A stretch of DNA of 64,000 nt from Wyeomyia smithii (taxonomy: Eukaryota; Arthropoda; Insecta; Diptera; Culicidae), in NCBI RefSeq assembly GCF_029784165.1, contig NC_073695.1, positions 192,661,357-192,725,356 of the forward strand, in the 5' to 3' direction. Positions 22,405 through 34,310 of this stretch are shown one piece after another (the first letter of the stretch is position 1; each line of letters begins with the position of its first letter). The translations under genes and the position numbers were made by a program. The notes under the pieces are model-generated. The model was not told the DNA's origin and did not search any database. It saw only the letters and a program-made list of their open reading frames with translations.

Positions 22405-23635
22405 ACCTTTTGCTTTTACCTTTTACCTTTTACCTTTAACCTTTTACCTTTTACCTTTTACCTTTTACCTTTTACCTTTTACCTTTTACCTTTTACCTTT
22501 TACCTTTTACCTTTTACCTTTTACCTTTTACCCTTAACCTTTTACCTTTTACCTTTTACCTTTTACCTTTTACCTTTTACCTTTTACCTTTTACCTTTTA
22601 CCTTTTACCTTTTACCTTTTACCTTTTACCTTTTACCTTTTACCTTTTACCTTTTACCTTTTACCTTTTACCTTTTACCTTTTACCTTTTACCTTTTACC
22701 TTTTACCTTTTACCTTTTACCTTTTACCTTTTACCCTTAACCTTTTACCTTTTACCTTTTACCTTTTACCTTTTACCTTTTACCTTTTACCTTTTACCTT
22801 TTACCTTTTACCTTTTACCTTTTACCTTTTACCTTTTACCTTTTACCTTTTACCTTTTACCTTTTACCTTTTACCTTTTACCTTTTACCTTTTACCTTTT
22901 ACCTTTTACCTTTCACCTTTTACCTTTTACCTTTTACCCTTAACCTTTTACCTTTTACCTTTTACCTTTTACCTTTTACCTTTTACCTTTTACCTTTTAC
23001 CTTTTACCGTTTACCTTTTACCTTTTACCTTTTACCTTTAACCTTTTACCTTTTACCTTTTACCTTTTACCTTTTACCTTTTACCTTTTACCTTTTACCT
23101 TTTACCTTTTACCTTTTACCTTTTACCTTTAACCTTTTACCTTTTACCTTTTACCTTTTACCTTTTACCTTTTACCTTTTACCTTTTACCTTTTACCTTT
23201 TACCTTTTACTTTTTACCTTTTACCTTTTACCTTTTACCTTTTACCTTTTACCTTTAACCTTTTACCTTTTACCTTTTACCTTTTACCTTTTACCTTTTA
23301 CCTTTTACCTTTTACCTTTTACCTTTTACCTTTTACCTTTTACCTTTTACCTTTTACCTTTTACCTTTTACCTTTTACCTTTTACCTTTTACCTTTTACC
23401 TTTTACCTTTTACCTTTTACCTTTTACCTTTTACCTTTTACCTTTTACCTTTTACCTTTTACCTTTTACCTTTTACCTTTTACCTTTTACCTTTTGCCTT
23501 TTACCTTTTACCTTTTACCTTGTACCTTTTACCTTTTACCTTTTACCTTTTACCTTTTACCTTTTACCTTTTACCTTTTACCTTTTACCTTTTACCTTTT
23601 ACCTTTTACCTTTTACCTTTTACCTTTTACCTTTG
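22405..23635. repeat. Heptamer satellite (ACCTTTT)n
   Basis: Nearly uninterrupted tandem ACCTTTT (complement AAAAGGT), on the order of 175 units. Variants are rare: ACCCTTA at 22530, 22733 and 22936, and CCTTTAACC-type near 22438, 23040, 23131 and 23257. All stay in phase with the 7-bp register. Apparent ORFs with repeated LLPFTFY are simply this repeat translated. Confidence 0.97.
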
Positions 23636-25130
23636 CACCTTTTACAATTTTCATTTTCGATGCGAAAAGGTGCTTTTAAACTTTACATCTTCAACTTTTA
23701 TACCTTTCGCAATTCACCTTTCACCTTTTCACCTTTTACTTGGTTGCTCTTCACCTTTTCAACTTATACCTATTCACCATTTACTTTTCACGCTTTACCT
23801 TTTATCTTTGTATCCTTTGTCTTTAAACCTTTTACCTATTCATTTTTTTATTTTCTATTTTTTTCTTTCTATTCTTTCACATTTTACCTTTTTACCATTC
23901 ACCTTTCTACCTTTTATCTATCCACCTCTGACCTTTCACCTGTTGAACTTGTCTTTGTACATTTTACCTTTTCACATTTTACGTTTTCACTTTTAATTTT
24001 TTCACCTTCAACTTTTTATTTTTTTCACTTTTTAATTTTTTATTCTTACTTCATTTACCTTTACACCTTTAACCTTTCCATGTTTTCACCTTAGGTTTTC
24101 GCATTTCACTTTTTCACTCTTGATCTTTCCACCTTTAACCTTTTCTCCATTAATTTCTTTGCACCTTTTACCTTGTATTTTTTCATCTTCTATATTTTAA
24201 TTTGTAACCTCTTCATCTTCTTCTCTTATCTTTTCACATTTTACCTTTTCACCACTTAGTATTTCACCTTTACCTTTTCATTTCACACACAATCATATCT
24301 TACTTATTCATATTTTAGCTTTTCACCCTTTGCATTTTCTTATTTTACTACCTTTTCACTTATTATTTATTCACCCTTCCACGTTTTAACCTTTCAGCTT
24401 TTCACTTCTTACTTTTTCACCTTTCATATTTCCTCATTTTCACCATTCACCTTTTCAATTTTCCACCTTTTACTTCTTTAATTTTTACTTTTTCATTTTT
24501 TACCTTTCAACATTTTACCTCTTTATCTTTTACCTAATTACCTTTTACCTCTTCCACTTTTCATTTTTTCTTATCTTACCTTTTCACGTTTTACCGTTTT
24601 ACCTTTTACCTTCTCACGTTCTCATCTTTTTCCATGTACTAGCTACTAGCTAATAACCACTACTACCTTTAGTTAGATATATTGTGGTATAGTCATGTTT
24701 TCACTTCTTATTTTTGCGTATTATTTTTCACCTTTTCGACTCTCACTTTTTAAGTTTTCACCGTTTACCTTATTACCTCTTAGCAATTCACCTATTATCT
24801 TTTCATTTCTTCGCTTGTCAAATTTTACCTTTTCAGGTTTTTGTCTCTTACTTTTTCACCTCTTGCCATTTTACCTTTCACATTTTACCTGTTCACATTT
24901 TACCTCTTCATCTTTTAACCTTTCATCGTTTTACCTGTTGTCCCTAAACTTTTTCTCCTTTCACGTTTTTTCCTGTGACCTATAGCCTTTTCACATTTTC
25001 ATTTTTCACATTTTACCTCTTTTCCTTTTACCTCTTACCCTTCCAAATGTTACCTTTTCACCTTCTACTTCTCGCCTCTCACCTTTTCGTCTTTCGTTTT
25101 TACCTCTTATTATTTGACCTTCATCAGTTT
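23636..25130. repeat. Degenerate pyrimidine-rich satellite (left part)
   Basis: The heptamer array decays into irregular TTTCACCTTTT, TTTTACCT and ATTTTACC units on a strongly pyrimidine strand. ORFs of up to 158 codons here, rich in Phe/Leu/Ser/Pro, are compositional and not genes. Confidence 0.85.
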
Positions 25131-25231
25131 CTTTGTCCGCTAATAATTTAGTTCTTATTGGCTATATGAATGTCAACATCCATCTGTAATGTGTGTTTTT
25201 CGAGTTATACGAATCGAAGCGGCCCCCATTG
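25131..25231. repeat. Satellite boundary sequence, copy 1
   Basis: About 90 bp (ATGAATGTCAACATCCATCT through CGAATCGAAGCGGCC) that reappears at about 27691-27780 after the second satellite block, so satellite plus boundary was duplicated as a unit. It ends at the CATTG target site of the next element. Confidence 0.7.
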
Positions 25232-26615
25232 CACAATGGTCCAGGAACCAAATTTAGGGGGGAATTTGGGTCTAGAACTCTATAGCAACATTTCAGAGAA
25301 ACACTTTCTTCTACAAAGTTGTTACAAATGATAAAACGCTTATTGAAAAACTATCGAAAATTAGAGTGACCAACATTTTCGATGCAATCACCCAAAAAGA
25401 TCGAAAATCGATCAACTGGTTAAAAAGTTATGAATTTTTTTAAAATTAAATACATCAAACACAGTTGTTTTTTATGGTCACCCTATTTCGAAGTTGATAA
25501 CGCAAAGTGCTTCAATTGTGCTCAAAATCGCAGGGATGCATCTATGTTGAAAATAATCAAACCCGTATTGTTTCGTTGGGTTGTTAAGGTGAAACGGGAC
25601 GTGGTCGCGATCAACTCGAATTTTGCAATCTATTTTTTCTTGATTTATGAAGACTACCTACATGAAACTTTGATCAATTGTTTTCACAACTGTTGCATGC
25701 CTGAAGTAGCAATTTGAGTGCTGTTTATTCAGTAGAAGCCGAATTTTTTACGCTCAAACTACAAAAGTAAAAAGAACTCTAACCTCAAAATTGTATAGGA
25801 AAAGACCACAATACCGTTTCACCTTAAGGGAACTAGCCTCGGAATAGGGTGACCATAAAAAACGGCTAAATTCGATGTATTTTATTTAAAAAAATACATG
25901 ACTTTTGAACCAGTTGATCGATTTTCGATCTTTTTGGGTCAAATTGAAGGTAATTACGTCTAGTTATAAGAAAAAATACCAAAAAAAATCTGGGTGCTTT
26001 TATGTGCATAATGTATAAAATTATTGAAATTTTCGTCTTGTTTTTAAATTGAATTTACTCAAATTTAAAAAATTGCAATTCTCTGAAAGTTCCTCCATTT
26101 ATAGAGTCAAATATGCCCTTCAAAATGAGACCAAGAGATATTTTTTATGTTTGCCCCAAAATGAATGACATACAAATGAAAAACTTAATTTTTTGATAAA
26201 AAATATTAATAGCTTTTAGTAAAATTGAGATATTTACGATGTCAGCGTTGCAAATTGTTTCTCTTAGCTCTAAAAGTCGTTCAAAGACAGTTTTGGGATG
26301 AAATTTGAAATAAAAAGTTTAGAGCGTAAAATGTGTTTTTCAATATAAATCGGCTGTTTTCAAAGATAGAAATTTTTTTTTACAAAGTTACTTAAAATTA
26401 ATGGAACTATAACATTGTAGCACAAATTTTTCTTCTATCTACAAAGATAAAAAAGTTAGATACTTGATTGCATCGAAAATGTTGGTCACCCTAATTTTTT
26501 ATTATTTTTCAATGAGCATATGTAACAACTTTGTTGAAGAAAATTTTTCTCTAAAATGTTGCTATAGAGCTCTAGACCCAAATTTCCCCCTAAATTTGCT
26601 TTCTGGACCATTGTG
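25232..26615. mobile_element. Non-autonomous Transib-like element with CACAATG ends, 1384 bp
   Basis: Ends CACAATGGTCC (25232) and GGACCATTGTG (26615) begin imperfect inverted repeats of about 155 bp. CATTG occurs directly outside both ends (25227-25231, 26616-26620), a 5-bp target duplication. The paralogous boundary at about 27760-27790 has a single CATTG, an empty site. CAC...GTG termini with 5-bp duplications are Transib features, though Transib sites are usually GC-rich and CATTG is not. An internal inverted pair (25393-25490 with 25845-25930) gives a second stem. A 95-codon ORF (25430-25717) has no recognised domain, so I call it non-autonomous. Confidence 0.75.
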
Positions 26616-26620
26616 CATTG

Positions 26621-27690
26621 GTGCATCTGTTACGTGTTTTTTTCATTTCATTTCACTTTCAACCTCTTCACCTTCTTCTCTTAGCTTTTCAACCTTTACC
26701 TTTTTACCTTTAATATTTAAAACTTTTCGACTTTCCCCCGTTCACAGTTCACCTCTTACCATTTCACCTTGTACCTTTTCACCTTTCCCCTTATCATCTT
26801 TTACTAATTCATATTTTATCTTTGCCTTTTCTTTTTACACTGCTTCACTTTTTGCCTTCTCTACTTCAATCTTTTCATATTTTCATTTTCCACCTTTCAC
26901 CTTTCACTTTTTACCTTTTCACCTTTTTCTTTTTCACTTGTTATTTTTTCATCTTTACCTTTCCACATTTTAACATCTTACCTTTTAACTTATTACTTTT
27001 CACCTTTATTATTTTCACCTTTGTAATACTTTCTTTTTAATTTTTTTTTTACCTTTTCATCTTTTACATATTTACCTTTTACCTCTTCAACTTATACATT
27101 TTACCTTTTAACATTTTACTCTCTAGCATTTCACGCTTCCACTTTTATCTTTTTTTTCTTTTACCTTTTTACCAATAACCCATGTTTTACCTTTTCACCT
27201 TTTACTTCCTCAAAAAAAAAAGCTTTTCACATTTAATCATTTGACCTCTTATTTCTTTACTTTTTGTTTTTCCAGGTTTTCATCTTTTAGCTTTTTTATA
27301 TATTTTTTTCTACCTTTTCATCTGTCTTTTTTTTAACTTTTCACCCTTTATCTTATTACCTCTTATCATTTCCCCTCTTAATTTTTCATTTTTTTGCTTT
27401 ATGAATTTTACCTTTTCACATTTTAACCTCTCACTTTTTCACCTCTTACCTTGTTACCTTTTCACCTCTTACTTGTTCACATTTTACCACTTCATCTTCA
27501 ACCTTTTTATTTTTTTACCTGTTGTCCTTTTAGTTTTTCTCCTCTGACTTTTTCACCTTTTGCCATTCTACGTTTTACCTCTTCACGTTTTACCTTCTCG
27601 CCTTTTACCGTTTCACCTTTTTCCCTTTTTATCTTTTATTTGTTCACCTTTCACCTCTCATTATTTTACCTTCAAAAGTTTTCCAGCTAA
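26621..27690. repeat. Degenerate pyrimidine-rich satellite (right part)
   Basis: Same TTTCACCTTTT-type units as the left part, resumed after the insertion. ORFs of up to 169 codons are compositional. Confidence 0.85.
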
Positions 27691-27790
27691 TGCATCAATT
27701 TCTATAGGATATATAAATGTCAAACATCCATCTCCAATGTGTCCTATACGAGTTTACGAATCGTAACGGCCATCATTGGTACATTTGTCA
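27691..27790. repeat. Satellite boundary sequence, copy 2 (empty site)
   Basis: Matches 25131-25231 (AACATCCATCTnnAATGTGT, CGAATCG-AACGGCC) and continues through CATTGGTACATTTGTCACGTG, which matches the sequence right of the inserted element (26616-26637). Confidence 0.7.
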
Positions 27791-30700
27791 CGTGTCTGCC
27801 TCCCGAGGGGGTTGATAGCGACCTGAAATCGTTTTTGATTCCGACCCCGTATGTCAGCTAAATTCCGATGCAGCTCTGAGGTTAATATGTACCTAGGAGG
27901 CTAGCTGTAATCCTTTCCGGCTTTCCGCAGCTGTCACCTCCGTTTAGTTCGAGGAGAAGCGATTGGAAATGGCGTGCCTGTGCATACGTAATCCGGGTAC
28001 AAAATCGTATGCAAATATGGGAAAGTTGATTTAGAAAAGGGGTTCTGATGGAAACATGATGCTGTGGAACTGCGAAAGAAGCAACCGATTAAAATGCTAT
28101 TACGGGTAGTGTGACGCATCGGATTTACTTCATCACAGTTGTTTGCCCAAAACTAATACATATTTTCGCCATGCCCACACGCGCTCAGTGCATCGATATG
28201 CAAATTTTTGGTGCACTGGTTTGTTTGTCTGCTGGTAGAAAATTCAAATTCCGATGGTGCCACTCCGGAGCGCCAGTTGGCAGAAGTAATTTTAATCAAA
28301 AACGGTATCAAATTAATTGGAATGCGCGCACGTGGGAATAAATAACGCAGAGCTCAAAGTGGCATTTTCTCAGTTGCCTACGCAGCGCAGATTACGGTAT
28401 CATTGAGCTAATTTGGAGAGCAGTCTGGGCTGTGGATTGTGCTGTGACATGTACTGAATTAAATATGGTTTCCGGGGTAACTGAGTACTGTTTCTAAATC
28501 ACAACCCTTTACTGTCTGTCGTTCAGCTTTCAAGCGTAGATACTCCCGTCGCACATGACATCCCTGCAAATGCAAAAAGATTGACAGCCTCGTATCCAAC
28601 TAAACTATCTGCCCCAGTCAATTATGAAACATATTGATTAGTCAGTAGCTCATTCTATGTGTGTGCATAGATGTGGATGTGCGTGTTTGTACGGGAATTT
28701 GTGTTGTGTGATAATACGTGAGGGGCAACAGGTTGACCAATTTTAAATTTAACGTTGCTGTTGATAAACATTTACCTGTAATCGCAATTGAACTTGGGTT
28801 TGAACTTGGACTTGGACTTTGAAGCCTGTCTTTTCTACATTTAATTTTTATAACTACTTAAACTAATTTGTTTTGAGAGTTTCGCTTATAAAATCATAAA
28901 CAAGTGGTGATCCACCAGATATTTTATCTTATTATGCTCCATCGCATCGTCGAGATTATGTTAGAACTGGTCGATTTCGCTCAAATTTGACTCAGAATCG
29001 CCCAAGCACGGAAACTAAATTTTGATTGAACCTCCCGTTCTCATACAACTCTAAAACCTCTTTTCACGATCCCCGAAGCAAGCTCAAACTTCATTTCTTC
29101 CCTACATTAAAAATAATTGCCATAAACTTTGCTCTGATTGGCGCACGTTAAAAATCGCTTCAAAATAGCGAAAACAACTCCAAAAGCAAGATTCGGATAA
29201 TTAAAACCATTATCCTTCAAACTACCGAAAAGGGCAAAAAACGGTGCACTCTCTCTTCCGTTCGTTAAACAATTCAGAGCGCAGTCCTATCCGGGCAGAC
29301 CGAGTGGCCCCAAAGTTTTAACAAGAACCCCATCACTCGGGAGGTGGGGGTGGAAGCGATGATCTCCGAACCGGCGCTAAATAATTAAATCCCTAGACAG
29401 AATCGAATCGTCCTTCAACTCAGGGTTTCGTATCGGTACCGGTGCAGAGATGATGTTTCAGCAAACTGCATTTGTAATGCAAATTTCGACCGTGGCATGG
29501 CGGTTTGCGGGGGAATGAAAGTTTATACTTTGTTGTTTGCTACGCCATCCCAATACCACCACTGTATCGCACCTTTTTCCGTGCGATAATTGTTCCTTCG
29601 ATGCAACTCGTCTCGTGAGCAAAATAGAAAGTTGTCTCGTTGGAGATTTTGTTTTGAACCCAATCTCAATCAGTGTACAATCGATTGTCCTAGGTTAGGA
29701 CTGTCACAAGAGCATTGTAACCTGCAAAAAAAAACTCGATCAGATTTCGGGCCACTACCGACGACACGAGTTATGTTACATCCTTCACCAACGCTAAATT
29801 CCATTAAACTAACGAGCCAGAACCCGATAAAAAAGCTCCAATTTCACATAACAATCCGCGACTAACGGTTTCCAGCATCCAAATACACGTCATCAGTGAA
29901 AGCTTTTCTGTTCCATACTTCCGGTTCGTATGCAACCAAACGAACTGTATCCATGTATAAAACCCCTTTCTTCTCTCCACCTTCGCTAGAAGTTCGCTTC
30001 CGAGTCGCAATGAAGGAGGAAGCATTTGCATTTCTATGTTATCCAATTTTACTTTAAAATATCTGGCTCGTTTAGCGAACTAACACATTTGGACCCTGGT
30101 TCAGACCATCAGCAAGTAGCGACAACATCCGTATATATGTAGTATCTCGTATACACACCTCCACCACGGCCCCCTGCTAGCGTCGAAACAAAACGCGGAA
30201 ACAAACATCCCTGCTAGACACTTTTTGGCACGGAAAGCCCGACTGATAAATGAAGCTGTTGGCAAACAACGAAGGATGAGATTGTATCATGTCGTGATAT
30301 GCGATGCGATTAAAGAAAAGCGGTTTTGTCGTTATCTCGCGATAGAAATCACTTTGCGTCTTTGTGTTCTCTCATGTGCTCTTCGTGTGCGAACTGCAAA
30401 CTGTTGAACCCAAAGAACTACTGGGTCGACTCGGGTTTTATCAAATGAGTGATGAGTTATTTTGAACTTTGTGAAAAAAAAAGTTATTCAGCCACAAAAC
30501 GAAAAGTGCGAAATTTCTAATTCAACGTGATGAGGCACGAAGAAAAAATGCAGTTGAAAAACACTGCAGGGGCGATTAAACTATCCAGTTTGTTGATTTT
30601 TTTCCCCGTTTCAGTTAAACATAATTGGAACGAGTTTGCTCTCGGCTTCCATGTGAATGAGTGAAAAAAAAAATGGGGAAATAAAGTGCAACTTTGTTGG

Positions 30701-31059
30701 ACGAATTGCTGCGTATAGCAGAGTGTGACATTTCCTCTCAGCTACAGCAGCCACAACCCTTTGACCGATATGCGATGACGGGTGTGAGAGATTGTTCATG
30801 TGTAGGTTGTATGGAAGATAATAATGATTATTAATATTAGAAAGAAGCGGGAACATAGCAGAACTGAAAGCAATGTTATGCTCCCGCAAGCTTTTTGTTC
30901 TTAGTCTGCTTACACTGACAAGCATCGTACGTCTCCTGCAGGCAAACAGTGGGGGCTGCACATGCAAACTGATGTAAAGCTGGCGAATTAAAATGCTTGT
31001 AGAATTACATGTATTATATATGTATATGTATTGAACTTGGCTTAGTTCAATAGCATTTG
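27791..31059. other. Unassigned unique-looking DNA, no supported gene
   Basis: No domain-bearing ORF; 28111-28341, 29590-29865 and 30225-30407 are random-looking. The minus-strand ORF 30611-31147 partly overlaps the antisense of the LINE 5' end that follows. Possible intronic or regulatory DNA. Confidence 0.4.
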
Positions 31060-31838
31060 TTCTCCATGTTAAGGGCGGCTCAAACAGCGTCTGATCCGGA
31101 GCGGACGGCTGAATTATGAAATGCGCTGTCTCGCCAGCAACACCCACGATTGCAGCCTCGTCGCGAGACTAGGCATCTGCAGCCCTAGTAATGCAGCATG
31201 CCGAAAAACGGCAACGACCTAGGCGACGGAATAAGGACGACGATTGGAAGCTCGCTACATAAAACTGTAGATTGCAACCGGATTCTGCTGAATCAGCTAG
31301 CCTCGCCACTTCGACATCGTTGCGCTTCAGGGGCTTTGTCGGAAAGGAAAGAAGGTACGGAGGATTTGTGACCGAAAAGCACAATACTACCAGAGCGGCA
31401 TCACAACCAATGGGCTGGGTACCGGCTTTATAGTGCTGGGCAGGATGCAGAGTCGTGTGATCAAGTGGCAGGCGATCAGCGACAGGTGTTTGTTGAGAAT
31501 AAAAGGCCTACATTATCCTTAGTCATCGGGGACATGAACGCTCCTCGATCGGTATAGATGACATATACAAACCGGTGATCGGCCCCCCCGCACAGTCTGC
31601 ATACCGTGACGAATTACAACGGCCAGCGATGCGTCAACTTCGCAGTTTCCCGAGGACTGGCCGTCCGAAGTACCTTCTTTCCCCGAAAGTACATCCATAA
31701 AACCACCTGGAGATCACCTGACCAACGTACCAACTTGACCATGTTCTCATCGACGGCCGGTTTTTCTCAGACATTACAAATGTACGTACCAATCACGGAG
31801 CGGACATTGGCTCGGACCACTACTTAGTTGCGGTATCG

Positions 31839-32155
31839 TTGCGCTCAAAACTGTTGACCGTATACCACGCGCCACATCGCCGAACCCCGCGGCTCAACAT
31901 CAAGCAGCTGCGGGATTCCCAAACTGTGGAGGAATACGCGCAACAGCTCGATGCGGTACAATCCACGGCGGAGGGGCTTGGCGCATCGCCTCTCGAGGAC
32001 CGCTGGTGCAGCATTCACACAGATATCGAGGAGACCGCAACGTCGATTCTAAAACGAAAGAAGCACCAGCTAAAGGATCGTGAACATAAGAAGCTGGAGC
32101 AGCTGTACCGTGCCAGTGATACGCGGAAGTTCTATGAGAAGGTAGACCAGTCTAT
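31839..32155 (+). pseudogene. LINE B linker fragment
   Basis: An open frame reading RRTPRLNIKQLRDSQTVEEY, PLEDRWCSIHTDIEETATSI, then directly DREHKKLEQLYRASDTRKFY. Compared with LINE A (4777-5277), the WFDxEC segment between these blocks is deleted. The readable ORF runs on to 32261, but its last 35 codons come from inserted DNA. Confidence 0.7.
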
Positions 32156-32270
32156 GTGCCACGAAATTTCAACAAAAACATACGTTTTTGTTGAAGACCG
32201 CACATCTCCAGGACTTTTCCTTACAAAGTTATACAAACAATTGTTCCGAAGACACTTTTAAGCTAGGCCG

Positions 32271-33411
32271 CACAGTGGTTTAAAACGCGAAAAACGTGAT
32301 CGTCAGCCGTTTGAGTATAAAAATGCCATTTGAATGCTACAGTGTATTCGACAAAGTTTTTGTAGATCTTAAGAGGCATCTTTTGATGTAAATAAATTTT
32401 TGATTAATTCACCTAAAAGTGAGATAAAAATTTTATTTTTTTATTTACTTATCAAATCAAAACGAAGTCTTCAGCAAAGTTGTAGACAATCTTATGTAGA
32501 AAAACTTTGCTGATGACACTTTGGTTCCATCTCTTGAAAATTGACCACATACAGATAGTTTTATACACAGACATCCTTAAAGCTGCTAAAAATCGAAAAA
32601 TACCAAATAACTTTTTCTGAAGTGATTTTACAGGCCTACAATGTACTAGACATTTTTTTTTGTATTTAAAAAATACATCATTCTGCCGAACATACCTTGG
32701 GCAAATTTTCAACTTTTTCATAGGGTTTAGGACATTTTAGATAAAAAAAAGCTGCAAGAAGCTGCAAAAACAATAGTCTTCACTCGGAAGACGGGGATTA
32801 GTACTAGCTTCCCCAGGTGGTTTCACTAGTTTCTTGCAGTCTCTTAAAGACTTGGGCGTGGGTGAAAAGATTAGTTTTTTTTTGGTTTTTCGGCGTTTTT
32901 TCATGTTTTTATCTTAAAAGATGTACAAAATCGAAACGATTTTCGATTTTTCATTAAAAAGTACGAATAGCATTTATATTTACGGCATCGTGCATTATTT
33001 GGAAAACATACAAAATAGAAAAAATTGATTATTTCCGAAAATAATTCTTATGTCACTAGTGTATGCAAATGCCATGTTTTTTTTAACAAAATTAGCAACA
33101 TTTCTTGACGTTTTTCCAATGATTGAATTCTGAAAAGAAAATTGCAGCTCAGGAACAGATACCCTTATTTATCTTCTAATTTTGTACATACGGAGGTATT
33201 TTGGTATGAATTAGGTACTTCCGCATGGAGAAAATTTAAAAAAATTAAGGGTATCTATCTCTGAGCTGACATTTTCTCTCCAGAATTCAAGCATTGTAAA
33301 AACGTCAAAGAATGTTCTACAAAAACTTTGTTGAATACACTGTAGCATTTAAATGGTATTTTTATACTCAAAAGGCTGACGATCACGTTTTTCGCATTTT
33401 AAACCACTGTG
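32271..33411. mobile_element. Non-autonomous element with CACAGTG ends inside LINE B
   Basis: Left end CACAGTGGTTTAAAACGCG (32271) and the right-end complement CACAGTGGTTTAAAATGCG (33411 leftward) begin an inverted repeat of about 95 bp including ACGTGATCGTCAGCC and TGCTACAGTGTATTC. No target duplication is evident (GGCCG left, CACTG right), and the right end has a second CACAGTG directly outside. No transposase. The 115 bp to its left (32155-32270) also contains a dispersed motif shared with 43179-43230. Confidence 0.7.
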
Positions 33412-33720
33412 CACTGTGCAGCGAGGTGGTCGACAGGTGTAAGAAAAACTTCGATGGACACCGGGAAGGCGATACAGTAAACAAAAGCGAAGCCGGAACT
33501 GATTAAGGAGCACCAGCACCAGATGAGCGAGTACCAGCCCCCAATGTTCATTAAGTTCTTTGTGAGACCGGGAAGCTGAAGAATAACAAAGTCGCAGGCA
33601 AAGACGGACTGTCGAGCGAGCTCTTCAAACATGGGAAAGAGGCACTGACTAGAGCGCTGCAAAAGGTCATTTCCAGGATTTGGGAGAACTGCATGCCCCC
33701 ACGAGTCAGCGCTCGGTGAC

Positions 33721-34289
33721 CACCGAGGTCATGCATGTCTAGTGTGTGTCCATTGATAGTAATCAAACAGTCTCGCACCGGCAGCAAGAGCTAGCCTAGG
33801 GCATGGTGGGGTATTGTACACGTGGCCGACGACTCCTCGTAAAAGCCACGGTACCCACAAGCAGCTTCGACGGAGCGAATAGGACCGCTACCATTACCCA
33901 AATGCACGAACCCGCTCATTTATGGCAACTGGACGCAAATTCGAGGATATGAGTCGGTACACGTTCTATACCACGATGTAGGGCTGGCACCTGCACTTTG
34001 CACTCTTAGTAAAGTCGTGTGACAACGGCTTGAAACGGCAGCAGTGGTCTCCGTCTCGTGAAAACCTGGCATGCCTTCCAGCACGTTCCGCGTTCTTTGC
34101 CTGGTAAAAATCAGGCAATAGGAGGATCAGATGATGAAAATTGTTCTAAGAACCAGATTTCCTTTCCTGACTTACGCCGTTCGGGGGCGACATAGTTGCT
34201 CATAAGACGCTATGGGCGACCTACCCTATCCATGACCTCACTGCTTCGTCATAGCCGAGCATGGGACTAAATAGGCGACTACTTCTAAT
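33721..34289. other. Unassigned DNA between two LINEs
   Basis: No domain or repeat end recognised. Confidence 0.4.
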
Positions 34290-34310
34290 TAACTAAATAT
34301 CGATAAGTTT

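Larger units (their letters stand above)
31060..33720 (+). mobile_element. Decayed LINE (copy B), plus strand, split by a DNA element
   Basis: The 5' end (31067-31150, CAAACAGCGTCTGATCCGGA onward) matches the 5' end of LINE A. Endonuclease remnants follow: KTVDCNRILLNQLA and RFRGFVGKERRYGGF in overlapping frames, then IGDMNAP near 31530. The linker is at 31839-32150, and after the insertion (32271-33411) LINE sequence resumes with KKNFDGHREGDTVN and AGKDGLSSELFKHGKEAL to about 33715. The RT palm and tail are absent, so the copy is 3'-incomplete. Confidence 0.75.

Noticed and set aside
22405..23635. CRISPR-like or telomere array
   Set aside because: No spacers, pure 7-bp tandem units, and eukaryotic context. 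It is not TTAGG or another known insect telomere unit and is internal to the window.
23494..24985. ORFs up to 158 codons rich in Leu-Pro-Phe-Thr-Phe-Tyr
   Set aside because: They are the ACCTTTT satellite and its decayed form translated; no non-repeat sequence, start context or domain.
26464..27690. ORFs up to 169 codons (Phe/Ser/Pro-rich)
   Set aside because: Compositional ORFs in the pyrimidine-rich satellite; the first also runs out of the inserted element.
30611..31147. 178-codon minus-strand ORF
   Set aside because: Its start is the antisense of the LINE B 5' end and the rest has no domain; low-complexity Tyr-Ile run from a TATA-rich stretch.
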